Part shown: positions 21,387 to 33,079 of the stretch, in pieces | Numbering within the stretch: the stretch's first letter is position 1 | How the letters are laid out: the number at the start of each line of letters is the position of its first letter | Source: Rhabditophanes sp. KR3021 | Taxonomy: Eukaryota; Nematoda; Chromadorea; Rhabditida; Alloionematidae | NCBI GenBank assembly: GCA_963281155.1 | Contig: CAUJLY010000002.1 | Location: 2,852,001 to 2,916,000, forward strand | Length of the DNA: 64,000 nt | Reading direction: 5' to 3' | Translations under genes and position numbers: made by a program | Notes under the pieces: model-generated | The model's database searches: none | What the model saw: only the letters and a program-made list of their open reading frames with translations | What the model was told of the DNA's origin: nothing

Positions 21387-24343
21387 TTAATTCCACGATT
21401 GTCTTAAAGTTTGGGAATGAGCTCTTTGTTTGAGAACAATTGATCCAACAACTAAAGCGACCATAATACTAGCAATCATAACATAATTAAAATCTTCGTT
21501 CAACATATCAAATTTGCCGGAGGGGAAAATGTATGTACAGTATAAGTCTTTTCCATATGCGAAGATATGACTTACAGATTCTAGGCCAGCTGCGGCAGAC
21601 GAAATATCCCTAATCTTGAAAACTAATTTGTTGTTGTTGATATATTGGTCTGGAGTAAAGAAAATTTCGGGCATGTACGGGAAAAGACCTTCTTCGCGAT
21701 CTTCAGGTGAGACATCAAACACTCTTCTGCCATCTAATATACGTTTTGGAACTTGAATGATGTTACCGAAAGGCAAAGCAACCAGTAATCCACGAGTAGT
21801 TAGACCAATGTCGGTTTTGGTGACGGTGAACGCATCAACTCCATGTGGGAAAATGTAAGATTGAGTGGTAATGTTTGCTGGGTGTGATTTGGTCCATGCA
21901 TTGATGATGTCACTTTCGGCTCTTTTGGTTCCGTCAAACAACTCAACAACACTCATTTGTTGACGTCTTTGTTTAAAGTTAAAGTAACTTAATGCTAACC
22001 AATTGTCAACCAAAACCATTTTGATCGGCAAAGAAGCTGATACTAGTTCAGATTTGTATAATACTTTTCCTGTAATGGTGTCAAGAAGAATAACGTCAGT
22101 AATCAAGTGTGTTTTAGATGAAGCGAAAGCAATTGCAATCATGTGTGGATTTTGGTACTTGTATAAGACAGAAGAATCTCCTAAAACGTATCCAAGTGAC
22201 TTTGTCTTTTCATTCGCAGATTTGCTGGTGATAGCAGCTACATACTGATCCTCTTGTTTATTTTTCAACACCCAAAGTTTCTTTAGACTTCTGTTAACAA
22301 AGTCAACTCTTGTTCCATAAAAAGAACCATCCTTAGTCGTCCAAAGTAAATGGAATGGAGTTTTGAATGCTGATAAAGCTTCGTCCGACATTTTTGGATA
22401 AAAATCCATGGTGTCATCTTCGAAGAAGAGAATCAAGCTCTTCATTCGATGTTTGTCTTGGAAGGGCAATTGCTCGACACGCTTCATCTTCTTTGTGATT
22501 GTAGTTTTGTCTAAAACCTCTCCAGTAATCATGTCGAAGGATAGAATTCCAGTGAATTTGTTTTGTTCATTGAAAACGATAGTTCCTTGATTTCTGTACA
22601 TGGAGGAATCAGTTGTTCTAAGGACAAAGAATGGTACCAAATCAGGATGTAAAATTCCATCAAAAGGTAAGGCAGCACTTCCAACACTAATCTTCCACAC
22701 AATTGCTCCATCTTCGTTTGAAATTCCGTAGATTGATCCTTTAGTAGTGACGGCAACAATAAACTTTTTAAATTTGAAATAATCACGTTCCAAAGGCTGA
22801 TCTTCCTCCTTGGCAACACTCTTTCTCTTGTTTTGAAGTCCGGAAATGAAGTCAGATGTTGACAAAGTTGAAGGGTTAATTTTGGAGACAAAATGAATGG
22901 CTTGTTTGATGTATTTTGTGAAAACATGCTTTGTTTGTTCGATTTGACTAGCAACACGCAATGTAAAGTTTCCAATAATTGAACCATCGACATTTGAAAA
23001 TTCTTTTTCAAACAAAACATCCATATCCGAAAGAGGAAGGTCCACAAATTCAGCTTTAGAAATGTGGGCTAAATCTTCATATCTCGTCCATTCTAAAGTA
23101 AAGTCTTCGCTATTAATGCTTTCGTAGAAGTTAATTTGGCAATCGCTGTAGACAAGTGCTAAGTGGATGGTTGGCTCATTAGTTTTGGTATTGGTTGAAA
23201 CTAAAACGTGGAGGTTCTTTATTTTACTATTGGCATTATCAGTTGATGTTGGTAAGACTTTGCTGAAGATTGGTGTCTTGTAACTACCAATCTCAAGGAT
23301 GTCAAGGACTTTATCATTATTCAGAAGGCCGAAGTAATTTCCGTAATTGGCTGAAACTTGGTAAAGTTTAAATCCCTTGTAATCAGCAACAACTTGTTGT
23401 GCGTTCAATTTGGCATCTACAATAACTACTGATTCAGAGAACTGAAGTCCGAACATTCCATCATTTGATATTTTTTCTATTTTTTCGAAATTCCCAGTTG
23501 CTTTGGTGATGGCTTGTTTTTCTTTGGAATCAAATGAAACCACTTCATTGTTTTCAGTGACGCAAATTGTGTATTTATCCGAAGACTGACACCCTAAACT
23601 AGACGTCTTTAGATCATTGATGGTTGTTGTGGAAGCTTTTTTGTTGTAAGTGAGTAGATGTAATTTTCCCTCTAGAGTATAATATACATCAATTTCATCT
23701 TTCTTGTCTGCTACGGAAATTGCATTGATAACTGCATCGCTCTTTTCATGGACTGTTTTACGTACATAATTTCCTTTTTCAACACTCGTGATGAAGAAAG
23801 CATTATCAAGTTGAATCAAAATATGTTTTGAACCAACATTTATTACCTTGTACACTTTGGCAATAACTCCAGGGTTCAATGAAACTTCATACATAAGTCC
23901 ACCTTTGTCTGATGCCCATCTTCTTTAAGAATCCCTTGTTGTTTAAAGTGAAAATTCTCGAACCTTCCACAAGCCATTCCAACTTGGAATCTTTGGTTGA
24001 TTCTTCCAAGACTTGTCTCCATGCTAAAAATGTTAATCAGAAGATTAAAATAAATAGTCTTACCTAATTTTCCTTCGTTCATGTATAAAGATGCGATTGT
24101 ATCAGAATCCGAATTGACGTAAACATAATTAACCACATTCTTAAATCCGTCTGATACAGTCCCGAATTTCAGATCATTAGGACACCCTAAAAGTGATTTT
24201 GACCTAAAGGCAGGAGTGCATAAATAATCACAAGAAAAAATGTCTTACCATTCAGTTTTCTCAGAATTTTCAGGTGCTGGCTGTCCGCTATTACAGAAGA
24301 TACTTGATATCAATGAAATCCATATAAAAAATAACACCCGCAT
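21387..24343 (-). CDS. emc-1: ER membrane protein complex subunit 1 (EMC1), one frame break
   Basis: Exons 24343-24249, 24203-24064 and 24023-21387 encode about 956 residues, the usual EMC1 size. EMC1 is the largest subunit of the ER insertase for tail-anchored and multipass proteins. A signal peptide (MRVLFFIWISLISSIFC) leads into a PQQ-type beta-propeller ('SDTIASLYMNEGKLAWRQVL', 'LEWLVEGSRIFTLNNKGFLK'), a second propeller region, the EMC1 C-terminal domain ('LPFGNIIQVPKRILDGRR', 'PYMPEIFFTPDQYI') and one C-terminal membrane helix ('VMIASIMVALVVGSIVL') with a short basic tail. Exon 2 uses the upstream of two possible AG acceptors, as only that keeps the frame. The frame breaks at about 23921-23927: one extra base separates 'NNKGFLK' from 'RWASDKGGLMYEVSL'. 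All else is intact, so a sequence error is likelier than a pseudogene. Confidence 0.93.
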
Positions 24344-24851
24344 TGTCGATATTATTTTGTATGGCTTTGTCGAATGTAGGCTAATGTTAAAGATCTGTCA
24401 CAAGGATCCTTATACCAACAGCAGCTTTGCAGTTAGAAATTGGTCGTAGTGGGAGTGGGCTGCTGTTTTTCTGAGCATGGCTGTTAATTTATACATGCAT
24501 AAAGAGTATATGAACTATATATTCGAACATGACTATAATTGTCTATCCAATTTGAAAAATTTAATTGATGATGTGTGATAGGAACTGATTTCGGGAACTT
24601 ATGGTACTCTATTATAATTTACATTGTATCAACTCCAACTTTGATTATTATAGCATGATCGCTTACTTTTCATTTACTTAAAGAAATCGAAATACTGTAT
24701 ATCCTTGACTCATTTAATATAATATTTGGGCAAATGCATCTTATTTGAAATTCTTACGACGATAAAAGCAAGTTGGGGATAAGTTGTTTGATGTTAACCG
24801 ATACAACAAACATAAAACTACCATTTGATGGTCATTTTGTTAGATTAATTC
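24344..24851. other. Divergent intergenic region, EMC1 / MAD2
   Basis: About 510 bp of AT-rich sequence containing both promoters. A TTTTGTTAG acceptor-like site lies just before the MAD2 ATG. No gene seen. Confidence 0.5.
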
Positions 24852-25563
24852 ATGAGTGCTCTTAATATTACCAATGCTACCGATGGCTCAAGCATTTCCT
24901 TAAATGGATCATCATTAGCAGTCAAAGAATTATTTTGTAAGTACGCATGAGTATTTTGTCTTATTTTTGAAATTAGATTACTCACTGAACAATATACTTT
25001 TCCAAAGAGGAATTTTGCCTCAAGATACTTTCGAAAGGAAAGAAGCTTTTGGTATTGCCGTGATGCATACTACAGATCCCAAATTGAAAGATTATATGAA
25101 AAAGCTGTCAAAGCAGATTCAGCGTAAAGCATACACTTCGTTTCAAATTTAATGTGAAATTGTTTTAGGTTGGCTTATCAATAAAGAACTAAGAAAGTTA
25201 GTTGTAGCTATCGTTGAAGTAGATACAAAAGTGACTATTGAAAAGTGGGATTTCGAAATTAGATTAGACCCAAGTTTGACTGAAAACCTCGCAAATTCAT
25301 CTGTAACCATCGATGATAAAAAGATTGCTTTGGAAATGGGCAGCACTCTAAGACAAATTACATCCTGCGTTTCCTTCCTACCAATTATTCAAAAAAAGTG
25401 TTCCTTTGATGTGATAGCTCATACCGGCGATGCATTGGCTCCAGATTCTGAATGGGAAGTTACCAGAGAGCGTAGTATGATAGAACCAACCGAAGTAAAA
25501 CTACGAACCTCTAGTACAGGAATACATAATGTCGGAGCAAAGGTTCAATATCAATTAAGATAA
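24852..25563 (+). CDS. mdf-2: Spindle checkpoint protein MAD2 (HORMA domain)
   Basis: Exons 24852-24936, 24977-25123 and 25169-25563 encode 208 residues, the usual MAD2 length. One HORMA domain spans nearly all of it: 'SLNNILFQRGILPQDTF', 'WLINKELRKLVVAIVE', 'EKWDFEIRLD', 'LRQITSCVSFLPII' and the C-terminal safety-belt region 'SSTGIHNVGAKVQYQL'. MAD2 binds MAD1 at unattached kinetochores and inhibits CDC20-APC/C. NSA2 follows about 375 bp downstream on the same strand. Confidence 0.96.
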
Positions 25564-25938
25564 ATGGCCATTATGAAGAATACAAATAATTTATCAAAAC
25601 AACAGTATTTCATCCGTGAAAATGTCTAATTTGGCTGCAAAATTATTAAATTCTTTTTTGTCTGTTGAATAAACTATTCTCTTGCAAATTATTTTTGACC
25701 GTTTTATTAATTTAGATTAACGTTCCTTAGAGTTTTTCAACATTTTAAATTCAGCTACTTAGAGTCCCTTATTATTTTTAATTGAAAGTTATCTAGAGTT
25801 CTTTACCACTTTTGATCATTGCTACTCTTGAGTGGAATAATTTTTATTTCACCAGGAACGTGTTTGAATAACGTTTATGTAAAAATATTAAATTGTGTTT
25901 AATTTAAAGCTGTGGCTGACAAATACAGATAATCGAAT
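25564..25938. other. Spacer between MAD2 and NSA2
   Basis: About 375 bp without a gene. It ends in an acceptor-like AATACAG 13 bp before the NSA2 ATG, a possible trans-splice site. Confidence 0.5.
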
Positions 25939-27456
25939 ATGGTAAGTTATATATTTTTGTCTTCAATAATATTAATTAATTTTTTAGCCACAAAACGAAC
26001 ATATTGAGTTACATCGTAAGCGGTATGGTCGCCGTATGGATCATGAAGAAAGGCTAAGAAAGAAGGCCGGCAGAGCTGCTCATGACCGTTCTGAGATGGC
26101 TAAGAAGATTAGAGGAGGAAAGGCCAAGCTTTACCATAAGAAGAGATATTCAGAAAAAGTACAGATGCGGAAACTGATGAAACAGCATGAAGAAAAGCAA
26201 CAAAAGAGTACCGTCGAACAAGCTCCAGAAGGCGCCTTACCATCATACTTGCTCGATCGTCAAAAGCAAACTCAGGGAACTGTTTTGTCTAATGCTATTA
26301 AACAAAAGAGAAAGGAAAAAGCTGGTAAATACGAAGTGCCAATTCCAAAAGTCAGAGCTGTTTCTGATGCCGAAGCGTTCAAAGTTGTTAAAACTGGTAA
26401 AACTAGAAGAAAGTCATGGAAACGCATGGTAACCAAAGGTGAGTCGGATCAAAAAGTATAAATTAAGTATTTTAAACAAGTCAGTAAATGACTTACCGTT
26501 ACCATCAAAATTATTCAAATTATACTTTTAAACAAAGTCAATAGATGACTTACCATTAGCATCAAAAAATTCATCTAGGATGAGATCGGCGAGCTGACTG
26601 TTCATTTCGGGAAAGATGTAACAGACTTCATTGAATGAAAGTTTCCGGAAATCCGAGTTAATTATCTAACGTCTTAATTCATCAATGAGAACACTCTTAT
26701 TGATTTCAGCTATTTCCTTTGGCTTGTACGACATTCATAATGATCTCCTCTTTATCCTCCATCGCAGTTTTCTTGTTGTACCTTATATTAGTTAATTAAA
26801 CACCTAATAAGAGGCGGTCTTGAGCAATAAAATAAGCAGATTGATATTAGCAAATATATATTTGATAATACAATAATTAATAACTTGATATCTACAAATT
26901 AAAAACTTATAATCTCTTTTACGTAAATATTTAATTTATATTAGATATTATACAATTGAAAAGATATAATATAAGGTATTTATTTATTTTAAATGATGAT
27001 ACACAATGAAGGGGGATCGGAGATAAATTGTGATCCTAATGAGGATGGTGATTAACTTCGAAGTAACGTGGGTAATCGTAACTACACTAATGTACCTGAG
27101 ATATTAAATAACTTATAATTTTACTTTTAGTCACATTTGTTGGGGAAAACTTTACAAGAAAACCTGCTAAATTCGAAAGATTCATCAGACCTATGGGATT
27201 AAGATTCAAGAAATGTCATGTCACCCATCCTGAATTACAAACTACATTCTGCCTTCCAATTGTTGGAGTCAAAAAGAATCCATCTTCTCAAATGTATACA
27301 TCTTTGGGTGTAATCACAAAAGGAACCGTCATTGAAGTTAATGTGAGTGAATTAGGTATGGTAACTCAAGGAGGTAAAGTAGTTTGGGGAAAGTATGCAC
27401 AAGTAACTAATAATCCTGAAAATGATGGGTGCATCAATGCTGTCCTTCTTTTATAA
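25939..27456 (+). CDS. nsa2: Ribosome biogenesis protein NSA2
   Basis: Exons 25939-25941 (the ATG alone), 25988-26438 and 27131-27456 encode 259 residues, as in other eukaryotes. NSA2 is an S8e-family GTP-dependent assembly factor of the nuclear pre-60S particle. The N-terminus '[19 protein letters not shown]', the middle '[20 protein letters not shown]' and the C-terminal beta-barrel ('[17 protein letters not shown]', '[20 protein letters not shown]', '[16 protein letters not shown]') are almost unchanged from yeast and human. The first coding exon holds only the start codon. The second intron (692 bp) contains an antisense GIY-YIG-like relic. Confidence 0.97.
26560..26770 (-). pseudogene. 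Decayed GIY-YIG-like element fragment, copy C (NSA2 intron, antisense)
   Basis: On the strand opposite NSA2, broken frames give '[15 protein letters not shown]', then '[10 protein letters not shown]', '[10 protein letters not shown]' and '[14 protein letters not shown]'. The first block matches the 'DEEKVFNEIVEAK' strand of copy A. The rest matches copy D nearly position for position ('ILIDYCRDENTNSD', 'EIVYKILPERNDEVAELIF'). It is a 3' fragment without the YVG part. Confidence 0.5.
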
Positions 27457-28576
27457 TTTTATCTGACTGATCTTATTGTTATTTTTTATGTTTTTGTTGT
27501 AATGATTTTCATGTAATTACCAACCATTTTGCTGTTGATTTGTTGTTGAATAAAGTTTAAAAACAATTAAAACTTGTCTATTAAATTCTTTTTTTATTGA
27601 TACTATTATGTTGAGATGAAATAATTTGCAAAGCTTTTCATAAAATGTCTATTATAGTATTTTTGAGGTTAAATTTGTTTTATTATAGTATCCAAGTTAA
27701 ACTTTGTATCATCTGAGTTAAGCCTATATCTTTGTAACGTATTTTATAAGTAAACGTAAAAAGATGACTAGTTTTCTTGTATAAAAAAGTAGTGACCCAC
27801 TATAGTTGGTGTAGCAAAAACGCGAGTAAAATTATACGCACAACGTACACATATAACAGTTGTCTGATTGAAAGTCGACTTTAGGAATTTCATACAAATG
27901 CTCGTCATTTAAAATTGTTCCTGGGAAGGTCTGAGAAAAAGCCCTTGGCTTCGGTCAATACTCTCTAGGAGGGGGATTTTCGTAAAGAAATTGGTTCCGT
28001 ACTAGAAAATAGATCCTTGTAAGTAACGTTTAAGACACGAAGTTTCCTCGGAAATGGATTTGGTTATTTACAAGTTTGGAAACGGCGCCGGTGCTAGCTT
28101 GTATGAGTTCGATAGTTGATGAAAGTTCTTCGGAACTTAAAACCCAATTCAGACTACTCTTCGATCAGACAAAAACATTTTTTATCTCTTCCATGGAACT
28201 TCTTTTTATGCATTATTGCAAGCCATTTATCAAAATTCTATCCCCAAGAATCGAATAATTGTATTGTTGGTGGTCATATTTATCAAAATAAAGTTCTACT
28301 CCCAAAAAATAAACAATTGTATTGTTGATGGCAATATTATCAAAATGTGGTGACGTATAAAATGAAATATCTATTTTAGATAAAATGCAATTAAATATTT
28401 ATTAACTTTCTTTGACAATTTTTTGCGCACGTACTAAAGTGAATTAGTTTTATCATCCATGCAATTTAACTAATAGCCTCTAAATAGCTTTTATCTTGAT
28501 CAAAAAACATGCTTAAGATTATAATCTTACTTAGTATTTAAAATCAAGCTACTTTCCTAAAATAGTCATTATCGAA
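27457..28576. other. Intergenic with a short tandem repeat
   Basis: About 1.1 kb between NSA2 and a small secreted-protein gene. It contains the repeat at 28228-28345. A somewhat GC-richer patch at about 27920-28100 does not fit any RNA gene I could fold by eye. Confidence 0.5.
28228..28345. repeat. Imperfect tandem duplication, about 53-58-bp unit
   Basis: Two full units and a partial third share TTTATCAAAAT...CCCAA.AA......AATTGTATTGTTG.TGG. The starts are near 28228, 28281 and 28338. No coding content is assigned. Confidence 0.6.
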
Positions 28577-28942
28577 ATGGTATTGCATAGTTTATTTATT
28601 TTTATAATTAGTTTGTTTGTCCAATTAACTATGGAATATCCGGCAGCTAAGCTTTTAAAATCTGAAAGAGCCTGGGTTGATGTATTCAAAAAAGAAACCT
28701 TTCATTATTATAACCGACAATGGTATAAGAGAAGAATGAGGGAAGAATTATTAAGAGAAAAACAAAACAAACTGGTAAGTCAAGAATATTATTAATTATT
28801 TTGACATCAATGAGTCTTTCTTGTATAGGGCCCAAAAATATTAAATGAAGCCATGTTTGGAGTCAATTTTACCACAAATCCAAGTGTCCGCTATATAGAT
28901 CGTGGAAGAATATATTATCCAAGTTGGGAGTTAGCTAATTAA
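28577..28942 (+). CDS. Small secreted protein of unknown function
   Basis: Exons 28577-28774 and 28829-28942 encode 103 residues. A signal peptide (MVLHSLFIFIISLFVQLTM) precedes a charged helical stretch ('KKETFHYYNRQWYKRRMREE', about 39-60). After the intron comes 'GPKILNEAMFGVNFTTNPSV' and an aromatic end ('RGRIYYPSWELAN'). There are no cysteines and no amidation signals (no GKR), so it does not look like a neuropeptide precursor or a cystine-knot protein. One N-glycosylation sequon (NFT) is present. No family recognised; the clean intron and signal peptide support a real gene. Confidence 0.65.
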
Positions 28943-31084
28943 TCTATTTTACGAACGTTAATCATCTATTTTTGAGCTTCATGCCATCTTTTAAAGACCA
29001 ATAATCTATTATTGAACTCCAATAATATCTTTTGTAAATAATTCCAAGATATTTACCACAACAATAAAGTTATTTTTACTCATTTTAGAGTACAATAAAG
29101 TAATTTTTTACTACAATATTCGTGTGTCCAGCACTATAAATAAGTATATTTGGTACAAATGCCTAGTACAAAGTGTTTATTTCAATTTTATTTAGTTGAA
29201 GCGTTATGATTACACACAATATGAATGAAATAAATGATTCAATTATTCTTTTTAAACTAAATAGTATGAAATAAATTTATCTGAATTTATCTAAATATGT
29301 TTAAATATGTCTAAACAGTCTAAACATTGCCAGTATATCTCCCATGTATCTCAGATATGTTTAAAGAATTTTTTATATAAATCTTCTCTATTATCATTCT
29401 TTTAAATTGCTTTTTACAAATAAGTATTATATTCCTAACTATCTACATAATAAAGACTTTGAGCCTCTATGAAGACTTTTTCCTTTACAATTCACATGTA
29501 TCTTGGCATTAAACGTGTGTGTTTGCTATTTGCTATATCAAATATAATTTATCCCGTCTATATTGCTTAATATCAAACAACATTCATTTTTTAAGAAAAA
29601 GTTAACAAATAAATATTTAAAAGAGTGACTACAAAATTTGCAGTTAAATGCATACTTCTTCATATCATTGCCAGCAAACCACCCTAAAGTAATAAATATA
29701 AAACAAATATAATTCCAGACGCAAACGTACTATTGGAGAAGTTAGTAAATTAGAGATAGACTTTTAGCAAACTATCAAATCTTTTACTTTATACAAATCC
29801 AACCATGACATCTACCATCTAAATTTTCAATTCACACTTTAAAGATAAAACTTTCCTTGCCCCATAATCTTCTTCCTTGTCAAGCCCTACTTTTTTGTCT
29901 CAATATTTTACAAGTCTCTCTTTGCCATAACTAAAATATATTATACGTAATCTGTTATTTTAACTTCAATTAATTCTAAGAAAGTTTACCATAAGTCAAC
30001 TAAAACTAATAACACTAATAATAGGATATCTATCCCCTCCAAATCACATTAATTTTATTAAACATAACACACACAATAACGAGTAAAAACACATCCACAC
30101 AAGAAGTTTGCGTCTAATTTATTTTATAAAGCAAAACATTTATTTTTAAATGTTTTCCTCACTAACAAGTTAACCTCAAGTATGTTTTATGCCATTTCAA
30201 TTTCCATATAAGTGCCGTCATACAAGCCATAAATATCACGTTATATTCCAATATAACTATATGTTATATATTTATTCTCTATTTATAAAATTATGAAAGG
30301 GACTAAGAAATGCAAAAAGTGTATATAAAAATTTAGTTTAAAAATCGTTTTATTGATATGCTTTATAATGTATGTATTCATATAAAAAAATGCATATCAA
30401 TAGAAATTTATCTAGTTGATGAAAACGGGCAAACCTACGATGGCAATCAAATTTAGATGCTCATATTGATAATAAATGAGTTTTGTTTAAAGATCATCAT
30501 ATAATAATTAAGCTATTTAACCCCAAAGTGCATTTATTTATACGCAATTATTAATTTATATAATTCTAAATTTATTTATAATAGATAATGAAAGAGGCAT
30601 TGTTGACGTCGTGAGGAAATGCCTTACCATAGGTCATTATTGTCATTATTGTCATTATAGACACTATTATTATATGTTTTACTGGCTAGCGCCTGTTGAG
30701 AGTATTTAGTTTAATTTTGCACATACCTCTAATCGAAAATTAAATTAATAAATGAAAATACAAAGGCATTATATTATTATTAACGAGGTATGTTTAGTCT
30801 TAAACAAAGAAAGTAATAACATAAAAAGATTAGTAGTATAATGATCGGAACTAAGTCAAATTGAAATAGTGTGAATTAATATTTGCTGCTAGCACACGGC
30901 TAAGATGCGTTTGAGGGGGATTAAATGGCTTTGTGTAAGGGTGATGGGATCGGCTGTACGAAATTTAATATTTCCTCATTTGTTTCTCTTTTCAGACCTT
31001 CATAATTATTGATAATAATATTTTTTATTACATTATCTAAGGATTAAACTGATTATTTAAGCTCTACAATATCAAATCATAAAA
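28943..31084. other. Intergenic, no gene seen
   Basis: About 2.1 kb, very AT-rich. There is a small cluster of repeated 'tTTTATCTgAATTTATCTAAAT' / 'ATATGTcTAAAcA' words around 29270-29350. No reading frame with coding character. It probably includes the regulatory region of the basigin-like gene. Confidence 0.55.
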
Positions 31085-32103
31085 ATGATAAAATTATCAA
31101 GTCATGTTAATCACTTTCTATTCTATATATTAATTCAAAGTATAGTGGCATTTTCCGCCACACCATCACCACCTCAACAATTGATATTAAAGTCTGGCAA
31201 AATTAAGCATGTCGCAGATACTGGTATAGCTGAACCAATTACTATTTGGTGTTCTGTGTCACATCCTGCAACTATTAATTCTGCTTATTTTGTAAAAACG
31301 TCAACCAAAAAGGGTAACAATAAGTTGGTAGGAGTAGTGGAGTTGCAAAATGCTTCTTACACTTTTGAAAAACCAACAATAAGTGACGCTGGACAATGGA
31401 AATGCGTTTTAAAAACTAGTACAGTAGAGCAAACTGCCATTATTGACATTTATTCAAGACCTGTCATTGAGACGAACGATGAAATAAGATTAGAAGAAAA
31501 AGACAAAGTAAATGAACCCTTTACACTAATTGCTCATGGCAAAAATGCCAAATCCAATGGAGAAGCCAAGTTATTGTGTACTGCTCATGGCTATCCTAAG
31601 CCTGCCGTTAAATGGACTCGTAGAGTAGATCAAATCCCTCTTAAACATCCCGAATATGTTACGATCGGAAATTCAATTACTTTGAAGAATTTAGATAACG
31701 AGAAAGCAGGGTAAGACTCTAATTTAATATAAGTATTTATTGTATTAACCAATCATTAACTCATTTAATATTCATTCAAATATTCTATTTTTGAGCCATC
31801 TGCTATAATGCAATTATTTATTTCAGAATCTATGTCTGCACTGCGCTGAATAAGTTTAGAATTGACGGAAAAGAAATGGTCTTTAGAACAACAATGGAGC
31901 GTCAAGTTCGAGTAAAATGGGAGCATGGATGGATTATTCCTCTGATGATCATTTGTATCATTCTTATTTGCCTGGTAGCAGTAGTTCTATTCTTTGAGTG
32001 GAAAAAAAGCAAAGAAAAGTTCGAACCGTATGTTATCAATAATTAATGGCAAAAAATAATGTTATTATTTATTTTCAGAGCTGGACCAGAAAGTGATGAT
32101 TAA
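31085..32103 (+). CDS. Basigin/neuroplastin-like two-Ig transmembrane glycoprotein
   Basis: Exons 31085-31710, 31827-32027 and 32079-32103 encode 283 residues. A signal peptide (to about residue 24) is followed by two Ig domains: the first with 'ITIWCSV...DAGQWKCVL', the second with 'EAKLLCTAHGYPKPAVKWTR...NEKAGIYVCTALN'. Then come one membrane helix ('IIPLMIICIILICLVAVVLF') and a short acidic cytoplasmic tail (KSKEKFEPAGPESDD). This is the basigin/embigin/neuroplastin plan, whose members chaperone monocarboxylate transporters and act in adhesion. The helix lacks the internal Glu typical of vertebrate basigin; the only Glu is at its inner end (FFEW). The Ig/TM architecture is secure; orthology is an inference. 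Confidence 0.85.
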
Positions 32104-32589
32104 ATTTTAATTATAACCATTTATTATTTTAAAGAATTAATTAGTTTCTCTGTTTATGCATTAGTCTTATTGTAAACAAATATTATGGTATAAAAATTAT
32201 ACTAAAACGTGCCGAAATATTTATTAACTTATATCAAAAACTGAATGCTCCAATTATTAGATTTACAAAAGTGGCATGCAATAATAATTATATTTAAAAA
32301 TGCAGGGAAAAAGAGGGCTGCGCATTCTTAATTCGTATCTTTAATACAAAGATGGTGCTACGAAAGCTTCGTGTCTATAATGTAAAGATTATGACGATTG
32401 GATTTAAAAAATATGATTGTTGTAGAAAGACACTAACATTTTTCATGCTAGACTTGTACTTGAATTGGAAATTAATAGTTTTAATTGTTATTGAAGTCGA
32501 TTTAAATATGTGTGAACTATAATGTACTTGACATTGTAGGTAGTAACTTCAGAAATTTATTAAATGTGGAGTACATATTTGGTTTTGTC
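32104..32589. other. Convergent intergenic region, basigin-like / endosulfine
   Basis: About 490 bp containing the 3' flanks of two convergent genes. No gene seen. Confidence 0.5.
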
Positions 32590-33079
32590 TTATAAAGCCT
32601 GTGTTTGTTCGTGATGAATATGTGGTGGGGCTGGTGTCAATTTACTCAACGCATCTGGAAACAAAATCGATGATTTCCTTTGGGGGACGTTTTCTGGCGT
32701 CGGAACGGTCAGAGCATCCTCGGAAATAGCATCAAGCTCATTTTGATTTTTGGGAGAGTGCGCCAATTGTGGGGTCGGTTCTTGAATCGTTGTTGTGATG
32801 GTTGTTTTCAAAGGTTGATTGCAACTTTGACTGAGTGGATGCTCATTTCCAGACAGGTGCTTTTTTTCTTGTTCTTTATTCATGTTATAATCACCGGAGT
32901 CGAAAAATTTCTAAAAATATCAATTATCACATCGATTATCTTTATGCGCTAAAACTCACTCGCTGAAGTAATTTCTTTTGTAAAAAGGAAGAAGCAGGCT
33001 TAGGAGGCATACCGCCATGATTGCTCATTTTTTCCTTCAATAACTGTTCTTGTTTTTGCTCTTCTGTTAAACCTTCCAT
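32590..33079 (-). CDS. ensa-1: Alpha-endosulfine/ARPP-19 family PP2A inhibitor
   Basis: Exons 33079-32960 and 32910-32590 encode 146 residues. The family signature 'KFFDSGDYNM' is formed exactly across the splice junction. Its Ser (FDSGDY) is the site phosphorylated by Greatwall kinase, which turns the protein into an inhibitor of PP2A-B55 at mitotic and meiotic entry. The N-terminus ('LTEEQKQEQLLKEKM...PASSFLQKKLLQRKFF') also fits the family. The tail is longer and rich in Pro, Ser, Thr and Gln, as in other nematode members, with no clear domain. Confidence 0.93.

Noticed and set aside
24183..24203. Downstream AG acceptor of EMC1 exon 2.
   Set aside because: It leads to an immediate stop. 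The upstream acceptor keeps the frame and gives 'EWSKSLLGCPND'.
27920..28100. GC-richer patch considered as a small structured RNA (snRNA, SL RNA or tRNA).
   Set aside because: It matched none of the conserved boxes of U1, U2, U4, U5, U6, SL RNA or tRNA that I checked by eye.
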